Shown: positions 34,001-45,646, counted from the stretch's first letter. The stretch is DNA of 64,000 nt from Silene conica (GCA_029255685.2 CM055314.2:10558399-10622398), one strand, 5' to 3'. Notes: generated from the letters alone by a model not told the origin. A program made the numbers and translations.

Positions 34001-34390
34001 ATACAGGCTCCTTTGGTTTGCTTTGTCTGTGGACTTGAACCTGAGAGTCACAAACATCTGTTTGAGGACTGTCAGTATACTCGACGATGTGTGAGAGAAC
34101 TTGAAGATTGGTTGGGCTATGCTGGTATGGATCTTGGTAAAGGGAGTGATGTTTTTAAGTGTAGAAACATGTCAATTCTAAGAAGACAACTAATGGCTGC
34201 TGCTATAGTAGGTTTATGCTATGGGATTTGGCGTAACAGGAATGTGTGCAGAGTTGATGAATATATTATACATCCAAGCCAATTGGTAAAGCAAGTTAAA
34301 GGCGAATGTGTGAGTAGATTTCGAGGCATGTTTGTTGGAGATATTAGCACAAAGGATAAGGATTGGTGTAGGTTGCATCAATTTTTGTAA
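30973..34390 (+). pseudogene. LINE ORF2: endonuclease, reverse transcriptase, zf-RVT
   Basis: It opens with an AP-type endonuclease: MWNVRGLN, then LFGLLETRVK (catalytic Glu), IVIGDFNNV, SRIDRVLVN and a terminal DH pair in YFDHCPCVI. The reverse transcriptase follows with SPGPDGY, DFRPIACCNTLYKII, KLDLRKAYDSIEW and the catalytic FADD at 33080-33091. The C-terminus has a zf-RVT domain (CFVCGLEPESHKHLFEDC). The three enzymes nick DNA and copy LINE RNA at the nick. Two lesions are visible. A frameshift lies between about 31914 and 31936, in the linker after the endonuclease. A TAG at 32945-32947 interrupts the usual GLRQGDP motif, most simply a C-to-T change of a CAG codon. No other break was seen. 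Confidence 0.92.
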
Positions 34391-34522
34391 TTTTTTCTAG
34401 ACATAGTGATAGCTTAGTATTCTGGAAAAGAGCTCATATGTTTTGGTTGTAAATTGGTGGGCATTTTAGGCCTTTGATTTAATACTACTTACATTTTTAC
34501 CAAAAAAAAAAGAGAGGAAGAA

Positions 34523-35437
34523 CATGTTTTTTTGAAATTTTTGAAATTTTTCGATTTTTTTGTATTTTTGAAGTTTTTCATATTTACAAAAGCAAATAAA
34601 TATTCACAAAGTGGATATTTTCCCTCCCCACACTTAAGATTTACATTGTCCTCAATGGAACAAAGTGCAAGGGGGAAATGAAGAAAAAGAACGAAAACAT
34701 GTTTTTGGCTTTTTTTTTTTTGAAATTTTGAGAAAATGAAAATCTTGTTTTTGCGTTTTTTGAAATAAACGGTTATTCCTCCCCACACTTATTTATGTGC
34801 ATAATGTGAGGAGGAAAACCGGAAAATAAAGAACATGTTTTTGAAGGTTTTTGGTTTTTCAATTTTTTGGATTTTGATTTTTATGAAACTAATAAAAACA
34901 AAGGTAAACAAAAGAAATGAAAAACTAAAAACTAAACTAAATGCAAACTAAGTGCTCTAATCTACATGTATGCAAACTACATGTGACAATATGATACAAA
35001 ATAAGTAAATCTAATGCATGTAAATGAATGCAACTAAACTAATGATATGAAGTGATGAAAAGGAAATAAAATAAGCTAACTAAACTAACTAACTACTCTA
35101 AATGCATGCTAGAAAGTAAAATGCAAACTAAAGTGAAATTTAGATTAAAGGGAGTTACTTGCTTTGGATTTTCAAAGGGGAGCATCGACATCACCTACCA
35201 CCTCCAAGGGTGGTCACTCATCATCTTCTTCATCATCACCTCCATTACCGCTCACATCACCATCTCCATTGCCATCTACCACCATGTAGTCATCCGGCCG
35301 TTGTTCACTAAATCACGAAAGGGGGAAGCATGCGAGCCACTAGCTCCGGGATCACCTACCATGCCACAGGGAGAAGGGTGCCCTTGAGGGCGAGGGCCTG
35401 AATTCCTGGCTCCACGGAAATTCGGGGGAAAGATCGG
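34523..35437 (-). other. E5 interior between LINE and E7
   Basis: The plus strand shows the repeated CTCCCCACACTTA motif (34624 and 34780), typical of the region downstream of the ORFs in Athila relatives, with T-rich tracts between. Positions about 35210-35437 read as Pro/Gly/Ser-rich protein on the minus strand and belong to the end of the E5 frame that resumes at 57866. E7 inserted here. Confidence 0.6.
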
Positions 35438-36924
35438 TGAAGAGTCTATTGATATAATATACTCAAGAAGGGGGGGGGGGGGTTGAATTGAGTATGCCTT
35501 CTTCTCTAATCTTCTTCGATGTGTGAGTAGTTGTATGATGATTGTTGAGTAGAGCAATAATAAAGTAGAGGCACGATATTTTTGAAGTGGTTCAGTTTCA
35601 CACTTTGAAACCTACGTCCACTATTCTCGATTAATAAAATTAGTACCGACTCCGGATTACAATTTTATCAACCCTACTCGTACAACTTTGATGTTAGTTG
35701 TAACTCAATCTAGATACCGTTAAATATCTAGCTACGACAAATACCGTTAAATATTTGTCTTACAATGAGTACCGCTAAATACTCAATCTATCTTACGTAA
35801 ATAAGATAAAGTCTTCAATGTTTTCTTGGTGTCACAATCTTGAATGAATAAGATCAATGCTTGAGCACTTGAATCTTGAATCGGATATGACAACTAAAAG
35901 CTCGAACTTGAAGAATATGACCGACGGCTCTCTCTTGATTTGCGTGTATGTGTGTTGTGTATTTCGTGTCGATTAATGTGTCATAGGTAGTCTATTTATA
36001 TAGAATATGTATCTAGGTAATTCAGACCCTAGATGATTTAGGAATATTACTTAAACTAGAATACTAGTCTTTTAGTAATACTACCTTAAATCTAATCTTA
36101 ATATATTTAGGAAAGATTTAATAATATACTATATGTATTATATAAGGAATTAATTTCCTAATTCATATTCAGGAAAGATCTTTATATAATAAACAATTAG
36201 TATCCTTATTAAATCAACTTCCTAAACCATGTCAAAGATAATAAAATATATTACCATAATATAATCTTAGTTTATTTAGGACATTAAATAAATACATAAT
36301 ATTTATTTAAATAAGTCCTACACGATTTGGTAATGTGGCATATCACACGATTTCCAAAATCGAAACAAACTATATTTAGACTATATATTTTTGACAATTA
36401 AAATCATATAAAAATCTTTAGTTTATTTTAGTAATAAATAATTATCTCATAAGATATTTATTTATTTCTTATTTAACCAAAAGATATTTTATATAATCCT
36501 ATTAAGATTAACAATTCCATATTTAGAATAGAATACTATTTAAACACTAATACTACACGACACAAATTAGGAAACAAACGTTTCAACTAAGATACACATA
36601 AATCCCGAACATTTCTTCATGATATAAAGTTATAGCTACTAGCTATAACTAGAACCAATCTTGTACTAAAGCTATAGTTGATGAATATAACTTTAGTTTA
36701 TTATGCGCGCTTGTGATCTTCTATCAATCTTCGACTTAGTCAATTCATTGACTAATATGCTTGAACCTTTTATACTTGATTGATTAGATCTTGTTACTAA
36801 TGTTCTGTACACTTAGCACACGATTATACATACGAGTATATAATATATAAATAGCTAGACTTGTCATTATCAAAACATAAACATATATACTATATATATA
36901 TATATTTGAATATATGGTTCAACA
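35438..36924 (-). repeat. E7 3' LTR
   Basis: The 1487-bp LTR carries a 13-base G run at 35470-35482. The hairpin with arms TACAAC and GTTGTA lies at 35681-35702, and the CCGTTAAA hairpin array at 35710-35808. The TATA box is at 35993-36002 (minus). A hairpin with arms AGTTATAGC and GCTATAACT lies at 36628-36650 and one with arms TTAGTCAA and TTGACTAA near 36736-36755. Confidence 0.92.
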
Positions 36925-37608
36925 AATTCCCCCTTTTTGATGATGACAAGTCTTTCTTAGATTTCGTGTCTAAGTGTATGTTCCCCCTCAATATAATAAT
37001 GGTCATTCATAGCAAAGATCCACTTAGGGTTTTTATCTTCTATCTATCCCATATCCTTTAAGAACCCTAAGAGACAATGAATTACGACAAGGAGCAAGCT
37101 TAGGCAAATTCTAATCTAAGTCGCATTTTTCCCCCTCTTGACATCATCGAAAAGATGAGAACAAAGACATGAAACGACTAGAATAATATACGTACGAAGC
37201 ATAAGCAAGCATATAAACGAGTCGAAATAATATGAACATAGAAAATATCACATAACCACATACGGAATGTTAAAAATATACACAATCAATCCAAAATATT
37301 AAGCCAATGGGCCGAATGAGGGACAATGTTTAAAAAAAATGGGCCTGGCTGGGTTAGTGCAAAAGGGGCCTGCAAAAGATAACTAGCAAAGTGGGCCATA
37401 GCAAAAGAAATATAGCTGGGCCTGTTTTAGGATTAAGAAATCCGAGAGAGAGGCAAAACAAAAGGGTAAGGCCTCGGATTCCTTAATGGGCTAGGTTAGG
37501 GATTGGGCCACAAAACAAAAGAAAAATTCATAAGTCCACCCCAGACTTAAAATAACACCAACAAACCAATCTTCAAATTCACAACGAAACAGAGACGGAG
37601 ATGACGGA
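36925..37608 (-). promoter_or_regulatory. E7 polypurine tracts and 3' untranslated region
   Basis: On the plus strand three C-rich boxes stand at 36925-36937 (AATTCCCCCTT), 36980-36989 (GTTCCCCCTC) and 37127-37140 (TTTTCCCCCTCTTG). Read on the coding strand these are GGGGGA-type polypurine tracts. Multiple tracts before the 3' LTR are a described trait of Sireviruses. E8 has the same three boxes at matching spacing. The rest of the stretch is AT-rich without a gene. Confidence 0.7.
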
Positions 37609-39147
37609 TTACGAACGAGAGCTTGAACCCGGATTCTTTGCATAAGGATTCACATAGTCGGGTCGGGTACGATACTCAAGTGACTCCAACCGATCCAAAC
37701 AACTAGTCACGTTCCTCCCTTGTGCATTGAGAGCCAACTCGAAGTTAAGAATTTTCAAAGATAGCGCCTTAACTGCTTCGAGTGCTTGAGATGCATCCGT
37801 CCTTAATAATCCATGATCACGGACCATAGCTCCCCCTTGAGTAGCCAGAAACGAAAGACGGTCACTCATGGTTAGCAACTCCGAGCAAACAACCGAGACC
37901 TCTGACCCAATCTTGACCAAATGTTTATCAACTTTCTCCATCCATTCCGTTACCTTAGCCTCAAAATCACGACTACTACCTGCACGATTTCCCGAGGTAC
38001 CCGAATGTTCTTTTTCCTTCTTAATTTGACACAACCCGAGAAGCTGATCCATTTTAGCTTCCAAGTCGACAAAGGACGGAGATGGATTAGGATGGGGTCC
38101 CTCCTCAACCGTCTTCCCGAAAGCCAAATCGACTCCATCAACCATAATACCCATCAATTTAAGCAACTTGTCGCACATCCGATCACGGGGTTTAACACCA
38201 AAACTACAATCATCCACAACACCCTTTTTCAACAAGATTTCGGATACCCACATTCCGTATGGGATATCGAGTGTTGAACAAAATTTTTCTTTGATAACAA
38301 TACTAGAAACTTGACAGATTTTATTGCATATAAGGGAGGCTAAGTCGATTTTCTGACCTTCCAACCAACTATACAAGATCACAGCTTCAATACTGGAAAG
38401 TTTGTCCCGACCACCCCGTCTTGGTAATACGGTATTCCATAAGAAATTGACAAATAATTTCAATTTTGGATTAAAAGCAGTAGTTAATAATGGTGAAGTT
38501 TCCGTAGCATCTTCATCAAAATAGTTCTTAATCACCATCTTTTGTTCCTTAGTCACAATACTCCACTCCTTTTTGGGATCAAGATTAAGACCTTCTTGAT
38601 TTATGTTAAAGATTTCACAAATTTCTGATTTCAACACCATGACATCCTTGCCATTGACAATTGCATGTACCCCTTCCTCACAAATTTTAACAGACGCAAA
38701 GAACTGACAAATTTCGACCGGAAAGATCAACCCCGAGAAATCACTGATATACTCCCACCCTTGATACTTTAGAAAATCTTTAAAGAACTTTAAAGATTTC
38801 GACCCATCAACCCACGACTTAGGATAATAGCGACCCGAATGAATAGAATAAGGTAGAACTCGGTCAATTAACATACCTTCCGTTTTTGTCATCCGAACCC
38901 GCTCTAAGCCTTCACGAGTAGCTTCAACTGAGAAATCTCGAAACAGAGTACGAGGGTTTTGGTCGGAGGTGAACTCGGGTAAATCATTGATAACAGAGGA
39001 GGATTCTTTGTTTAGTTTGCGGCGTTTCCCGGTGTCGCATGTCGGGATAGAGGTGGCGATGGGTGTAGGTGACGGCGGGGGTGATGGGGTTGGTGAGGGT
39101 GGTGTTGGTTTCTTGTTGTGAGAGCGGGTAGCACGAGAGGGAGGCAT
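37609..39147 (-). CDS. E7 third ORF (putative plant transposon protein domain, Sirevirus env position)
   Basis: A 512-residue protein starting MPPSRATRSHNKK. It has a Pro/Ser/Thr-rich basic N-terminus (1-45), a globular middle (about 110-340) and a C-terminal helical region with likely coiled coil (about 360-490). The middle reads like the family annotated as putative plant transposon protein domain (motifs LPYSIHSGRYYPKSW, IPYGMWVSEILLKKG). In Sireviruses an extra ORF stands at this place and is often called envelope-like. I see no signal peptide or clear membrane span, so an envelope role is unproven. It is homologous to the third ORF of E8. The frame is open. Confidence 0.75.
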   Translation of the reverse strand: MPPSRATRSHNKKPTPPSPTPSPPPSPTPIATSIPTCDTGKRRKLNKESSSVINDLPEFTSDQNPRTLFRDFSVEATREGLERVRMTKTEGMLIDRVLPYSIHSGRYYPKSWVDGSKSLKFFKDFLKYQGWEYISDFSGLIFPVEICQFFASVKICEEGVHAIVNGKDVMVLKSEICEIFNINQEGLNLDPKKEWSIVTKEQKMVIKNYFDEDATETSPLLTTAFNPKLKLFVNFLWNTVLPRRGGRDKLSSIEAVILYSWLEGQKIDLASLICNKICQVSSIVIKEKFCSTLDIPYGMWVSEILLKKGVVDDCSFGVKPRDRMCDKLLKLMGIMVDGVDLAFGKTVEEGPHPNPSPSFVDLEAKMDQLLGLCQIKKEKEHSGTSGNRAGSSRDFEAKVTEWMEKVDKHLVKIGSEVSVVCSELLTMSDRLSFLATQGGAMVRDHGLLRTDASQALEAVKALSLKILNFELALNAQGRNVTSCLDRLESLEYRTRPDYVNPYAKNPGSSSRS

Positions 39148-39683
39148 GGTGGTGTTGATGAACGATGGTGGTTTTAGGTGTAGTTTTGTGAGATTTTAAT
39201 GGAGGTTTTGATTTTATGAAGGTTTGATTTTATGGAGGTTTGAGTGTATTAGTGGGTTTTTACAATTTTGATGTCGGTAATAATGGAGGAAGGTGAGGTA
39301 AGTTGAGGGAGTTGGGGTAATAATGGTGAAGTGGGTTAAGGTCAAATGCTAGGAGTAGTAGGGGGCACGTGGCAGGTGGGGGACCATCACACACTTTGTG
39401 TGTGTAATTTTAGGTAAGTATTTTTGTTTTTATAATATTTGAATATTATTATTTTGTATATATATTGTAATATGTATGTTGTGGGAAAATAATAATATGT
39501 GACGTAATATTATTGTGAGATCGATTGTGCACACATTCATATGTAAATCATATAATATAACTATAATCACAAAATTTAACATCGAATATATACATACACA
39601 TGCAGCGGAGTATACGGACACAGTCATATAATCTCATCTAAACCGTAGTCAATCATTGGGTTATTTTTGCTTTTAAGATTTGA

Positions 39684-42600
39684 TTAGGTGCCACCGATTA
39701 AACCAATTTCCAATCGCAAAGTCTCAAAGCGTTCTCTAGCCAATGGTTTAGTGAAGATATCTGCCCATTGTTTTTCCGTACTACAAAATTCCAATTTTAT
39801 ATTTTTCTTTTCAACATGGTCTCTTAGAAAGTGGTGTCTAATTTCAATATGTTTGGTCCTCGAGTGCTGGGCTGGGTTTTTGGATATAATTATAGCACTC
39901 GTATTATCACATAAAATAGGTACACATCCAACATCAACACCATAATCATGTAACTGTTGCTTTAACCATAAAAGTTGAGAACATACCAGTGCGGCTGCAA
40001 TATATTCTGCTTCAGCAGTTGAGAGAGCGACAGAATTTTGTTTCTTGGATCCCCAAGATATAATACAAGGACCTACAAAAGTAGCAAGTCCGGAGGTACT
40101 TTTTCTGTCTAAAGAACATCCTGCATAATCCGCATCTGAATATCCTACTAGGTTAAAGTTACAGTCCATAGGATACCATAGATATAATTTTGAGGTTCCG
40201 ATTAGGTATCTTAGAATTCTCTTAACTGCAATCATATGTGATTCTTTTGGTGCAGATTGGAATCTCGCACAAACACAGACACTAAACATTATATCTGGAC
40301 GACTTGCTGTAAGATAAAGAAGTGAGCCAATCATACCTCGGTAAGTTGTTTCATCTACAGGCTTACCATCTTCGTCTTTGGTTAACTTCTTATCTGTGAC
40401 CATTGGAGTAGGCATTGCATGAGAGGTTTCCATTCCAAATTTCTTTAACAACTCCTTGACGTATTTTTGTTGATGAACTTTGATTCCTTCTTCAGTTTGT
40501 TGTATTTGAAGTCCAAGGAAGAACTTTAGTTCTCCCATCATACTCATCTCGAACTCAGAAGTCATCAACTCAGAGAAGTACTTGCACAACTTTTTATTAG
40601 TTGAGCCAAAAATAATATCGTCAACATAGATCTGAACGACTAATAGATCTGAGTTTTCACTTTTAAGAAATAGGGTTTTATCCACAGACCCTCTCTTGAA
40701 TCCACTCTCCAATAGGAACTTTGATAATCTGTCGTACCATGCCCTAGGTGCTTGTTTCAGGCCATAGAGAGCTTTGTCCAATTTGAATACATGATCCTTG
40801 AGTTTGCTGTCAGGAAATCCAGGAGGTTGTTCAACAAATACTTCCTCTTGGAGATAGCCATTAAGAAATGCAGTCTTAACGTCCATCTGAAAAAGCTTCA
40901 TTCCCTTATGAGCTGCAAATGCAATAAGTAATCTTATTGCCTCAAGACGAGCAACAGGAGCGAAGGTTTCGTCATAATCGATCCCTTCCTGTTGGTTGTA
41001 TCCTTGAACCACTAATCTGGCCTTGTTTCACACAATGACTCCAGTGTCATCCAATTTGTTTCTGAATACCCATCTAGTTCCAATGACAGTTCTGTCCTTA
41101 GGTCGAGGAACAAGATGCCAAACTTTGTTTCTTTCAAATTGCTGGAGTTCTTCTTGCATGGCAACTATCCAGTCTGGTTCTGTGAGAGCTTCCTTGATAT
41201 TTGAAGGTTCAATGGTGGAGAGAAAGGAGTAGAATGAGCAAAAGTTATTTAAGCTCCTTCGAGTTTGAACTCCATCTGTCAGGCTTCCTATTACATTATC
41301 CAAAGGATGAGAGCCTTTATATCTCCAGTTCCTTGATTGATCATTTGCATTCCTTGAACTTGACTCGGGATCTTGACTTGTTCCCCCTGAATCCAAACCT
41401 GGGTTTATAGTAGGGTCAGGTATAACTCTGGCCTCTTCCCTTTGGTTTTGATTCAAAGTTGCAGCTTCATTAGCTGTAACTCTGGGTTCCAAGTCATTGG
41501 TTTGAGAGTTATCTACAGTATCATCAACTGTAGTTTCATCTCTCGCACCATTTTCTCCCAAGTTGAGTTCATCATGAATTCCTTGAGGTTCTCCTTCTTC
41601 AATTTCCATTTCAGGAGGATCTTCCCTTGATAACCTGAAATCAGGTTCGTCTAGGTTTTCCTCTATATCCTGTAATGGCTTATCGAAGGCATTATTCTCA
41701 TCAAAGATAACATGAATACTTTCCTCTATGCATAAAGTACGTTTGTTAAAAACTTTGTAGGCTTTACTATGATCTGAATATCCTATAAAGATTGCTTCAT
41801 CACTTCTAGGGTCGAATTTGCTTAATCTGTTTTTACCATTGTTGTGAACAAAGCATTTACTACCAAAGCATCTTAAATGAGATATGTTTGGTTTACGACC
41901 TCGAAGAAGTTCATAAGGAGTCTTTTTAAGGATAGGTCTAATCATAGCACGGTTATGAATATAGCAAGCTGTACTAATAGCCTCAGCCCAAAAATTTCTA
42001 GGTAGACCACTACAAAGAAGCATTGTTCTAGCCATGTCTTCTAGGGTTCTGTTCATTCGTTCTACGACTCCATTTTGTTGAGGGGTTCTAGGGGCCGAGA
42101 AGTTATGTCCAACACCATTGGTTTTACAGAACTCAATAAAAGCATGATTGTCAAACTCAGTTCCATGGTCAGTACGGATTGTCACTAGGTTTGATTTATA
42201 TTTGTTTTGGACAAGTTTCATGAGACTAACAAATTCATCGAATGTTTCGTCTTTAGAGTGAAGAAAGATTGGCCAAACAAATCTAGAGTAATCATCAACT
42301 AGAACGAAAACGTACCTGGAACCACCTCTGCTTCTTACCTTCATAGGGCCACATAGATCCATGTGTACTAGTTCAAGAGCTTGTTCTGTGCTTACCACTC
42401 TTTTTGGCTTAAAGGATGATCTGACGTGTTTACATCGTGCACATGTGTCACACATCTTTTCTTGATCAAATTTGATCTTTGGAAGACCTTCGACCAAGTC
42501 CCATCTTTTCAGCTTACTTAGAATAGGTGAGCTAATATGACCAAATCTCTTGTGCCATAGACATGGATCATCTAACGTAACTTTCATGCATGATAGAGAA

Positions 42601-42992
42601 TCAGTAGGTACAGCATTTAAATCAATCATATAAACATTTTTCATTCTGTGACCTTCAAGTATTACTTTACTTGTGCCTTCTAAGATTATACGACATATAT
42701 CTGAATGAAAGACCACTTTATTTCCTTTATCACATAGTTGAGATATACTGATAAGATTATGTTTGAGACCACTTACAAGGTATACATCATTTATAGTATG
42801 GGAGGATGAAATACCTATCTTACCAATTCCGATGATCTTTCCCTTTTTGTTATCACCGAATGTGACTTTACCTCCGTCAAAAGGTTTTAGGGTTTGGAAT
42901 AGGTTTACGTCGCCTGTCATATGTCTTGAGCATCCACTGTCGAGATACCATAGATTATTTTCCTTGGCGACAAACTGCACAAATAATTTCAA
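39684..42992 (-). pseudogene. E7 pol: protease, integrase, reverse transcriptase, RNase H
   Basis: On the minus strand the domain order is Copia. Protease comes first, with [10 protein letters not shown], then GAG_pre-integrase with the LWHKRFGHIS motif. Integrase follows ([36 protein letters not shown]), then reverse transcriptase with YVDDIIFGS, and RNase H with [17 protein letters not shown] and [10 protein letters not shown]. These would process the polyprotein, copy the RNA and insert the DNA. The region is close to that of E8 in order and length but is broken about once. A hairpin module with a TTCATTA loop lies inside it at 41457-41481. Confidence 0.9.
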
Positions 42993-44309
42993 AGACAGGA
43001 TTTAGGTACCCAAGCATACTTGGGTCCTTTGTTGTTAGTAATCACAAATACATCTTTCTTTTTAACCCAGACTTGTCTTACATAGGTCTTTCTATGTCGG
43101 TAGTGGTTGGGTTTTGATGTTCTTGTGTAGGTTTTAGTTTGGACTCTTGGTGACCATTTTTTGTGTGATGTTTGAGGAGTTTGTTTGGTTCTGTTTTTCT
43201 TTTCTTCGTAGTCAAATGTCATGTCATAGAACCATCTGTGGTCAATGTTTCTTTCCTCAGTTTTGTCACCATCACTATCAGAGACAGAAATAGTGTCGCT
43301 TGGAATTCCTAAGGACTTAACAAACTTAACTCCGGTTTTAAAATCTTGTGCGTGTTTCACACAGTTTTCTCGGAGGTGTCCAGTATGGCCACAATAAGTG
43401 CATATTAAATACTCAGGAAGGTCGGCATATTTTCTTTTTCTAAAGTCTCTATCTGTTGGGCTTTGTTTACATTTTGAGTGATCCCTCCTTCCATAACATT
43501 CGTGACCTAAACCCATCTTCATGTTGTTGTCGGATTGTTCAGTTAGGAAGTTTAGAACGTTAGTGCTTCCTTCCCACTTATCGTGAACTTTCCGAGCATG
43601 AAGAAGGAGTTCTTTTAGGGAGTCTATTTCTTTCTTACATTCACTATGGTCAGTGTTGCTAGACTCTTTTAGGTTTTGAATGTCTTTATGGAAGTCAGAC
43701 ACGATTTTGGCATGTTCTTTCTTGATTTTAGATATACTGAATTCTAGATCCATGATTTTGCTTTCGAGAATCTCAACTTCTTCCTGATGAGTCTCATCTT
43801 CGACCATAGTCGAAGATTCTGACTTAAGCCGTTCATTAACCTTTCTTAATTCTGAAGTTATAGCTTCATTAGCTATAACTTTAGATTGAAGCTCTTTAAT
43901 GTTGAGTTTTAGTTTTGAGGTTATAGCTTCATTAGCTATAACTTTAGACTCAAGAACCTTTTTCTCAGACATAACTGTTTCCAACTTAGCATTTGCATCA
44001 ATGCTTATTTTGGATTTCAGTTTCTTAGCTTTGGCTTTCAGAAGTTGATTTTCCTCAGCAATATCGAGGATCTGCTCTTTCAAGTCATCTAACTCAAGAT
44101 TTTGTTCATGACATTGGTCTAGGGTTTTCTCAAAATATTTAATTAACATAGCCTTAGATAAGTTTTTAACTTGACTTTTGAGTTGAAGAAAATTTACCTC
44201 TTCGTCGTCGTCGTCTGAGTCTGATTCTCCAAGGAGACACATATTCGATGCGTCATCTTCATCATTGTCGTTTGAGATTAGATCTAGGCTGACGTTGCTT
44301 AGGCATAGG
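42989..44309 (-). CDS. E7 gag, C-terminal part
   Basis: An acidic and Lys-rich helical region, with predicted coiled coil over most of residues 60-260 of this piece, is followed by a CCHC knuckle CTYCGHTGHLRENC and a basic tail. The peptide VIANEAITS occurs twice because two hairpin modules with a TTCATTA loop lie in the coding sequence (43855-43881 and 43920-43942). The N-terminal part of gag lies at 55283-56345; E8 separates them. Gag and pol meet with a four-base overlap. Confidence 0.82.
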
Positions 44310-45646
44310 TGAAGAATCAAGAACGAGTTTAGCACCTAAGAGGGGGAGGGGGTGAATTAGGTGACCTTTTAAAAATTTGGAAATAGCTTAAGTGTTTCAC
44401 GTATTAAGGCAACAAGATCAGGAACTAAGCAACGGTATAAGGAACCGTTGCACAGAACAGATCTATAACGAGTGTAACAAGAAACGAGAGAAAAGAACGA
44501 GAGAGAGCAATAAACAAACGATGTAAAAAATTGGTTCAGCTCCTACTCCGGAGCCTACGTCCAACCGTTATTTTATTGAAAGTTTAGAAGCTACTCCGCT
44601 TGACTAAAGCTATTACAACAAAACAACTCCCCAACCTACTCCGGTTGCATTTGCTAAGAGCTACTCCGCTCGAAGACTTGACTCAAACTTAAAGCTACTC
44701 CGCTCTAAGAGTTTTTGTTCTACCTTTGGTTTACAAGATCAATGTCTCTAGAGTTCTCTTAAAGAACATGGAGACTACTTTTAAGATCTAAACACAAGGT
44801 TCATCGAACAAACATTTATACTCATTAGAAGTGCGAACTAGTACATGGAGATCATAGCTTTTCGAAAACAAATGAAGACTTCTTTTAAAACTGAAACTTT
44901 TGCAAAAATAAACTTTGAAGAGTAAATGCTTAAGAAGGTTTTGCAAAGTTTTACAATAAATGCTTAGAAAGTCTTAACAATTAATGAGCTCAAGTGTTGG
45001 TATTTATAGGGGTTTTGGGCGAGTGGAAGCACACTTTCAAGTGTGTAATATGTTTGCACAACTCTCTTGCCCAAAGGTTCAATTAGGTGTGTCTTTTACA
45101 AACTGAAAATGCACATGGTTGCAATGCTCAAGGTAGATTACTCAAGGCTCAAAGCAACCCATAAAAGGAAAGAGTGTAAGAGGGAACCTTCCTTTTGTAG
45201 GACTAATTGCTAAAAAAGGAAAAAGTAAACTTTCCACTTTTTCTAACTCTTAGTCCCAATGTGCAAGTTGAGCTTTTGATTTTCAAATTAATTTCCTTCA
45301 GTTTGTAAACCATTTGAAATATGTAAATGAACCAAAACACCAACACTTTTTATAAAACATATTTTCCGAAATATAATCTCCATGACCGTACTAGAAACCC
45401 CAGTTGCAACAGTCTGTTCAACTGTTGCAAGGATTTTGCACCTCTAATAAATACGAATGAGTGTTAGACTACCTTGTTTACAATTCATTCCTAGACTTGG
45501 TCTTCACTTGTCTTTGCTTGTATCTTGACATAAGAACTTGTGGTCTTCAATGGGCTTTATGTCATTTTGCTAATCCTCTTGTATAATCAAGCAAACATTA
45601 GATTAATCAAGGTAACTTGTCATCATCAACATATTGTGTTCTAACA
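44310..45646 (-). repeat. E8 3' LTR with hairpin array
   Basis: Five hairpins share the loop TACTCC within 44539-44709. Their arm pairs are GCTCC/GGAGC (44539), AAGC/GCTT (44588), CAACC/GGTTG (44632), GAGC/GCTC (44658) and CTTAAAGC/GCTCTAAG (44688). Two longer hairpins occur at 44429-44451 (arms GCAACGGT and ACCGTTGC) and near 45404-45430 (arms TTGCAACAGT and ACTGTTGCAA). The minus-strand TATA box is at 45001-45009. Confidence 0.9.

Larger units (their letters stand above)
29639..34507 (+). mobile_element. E6, full-length L1-type LINE with 15-bp target duplication
   Basis: The 15-bp string AAAAGAGAGGAAGAA stands at 29624-29638 and again at 34508-34522. Between them lie a short 5' untranslated region, ORF1, an overlapping ORF2 and a poly-A tail (34502-34507, merging with the duplication). 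The arrangement and domains are those of plant L1 elements. It sits in E5 in the opposite orientation. ORF2 carries one frameshift and one premature stop (see ORF2), so this copy is no longer autonomous. Confidence 0.93.

Noticed and set aside
35438-36924. Solo LTR
   Set aside because: At first sight there is no matching duplication on its right, but ATCGG reappears at 57866 and polypurine boxes follow directly, so it is the 3' LTR of E7.
37609-39147. Calling the third ORF a transposase because of the family name 'putative plant transposon protein'
   Set aside because: No DDE or other catalytic pattern is visible and its place between pol and LTR is that of the Sirevirus extra ORF.
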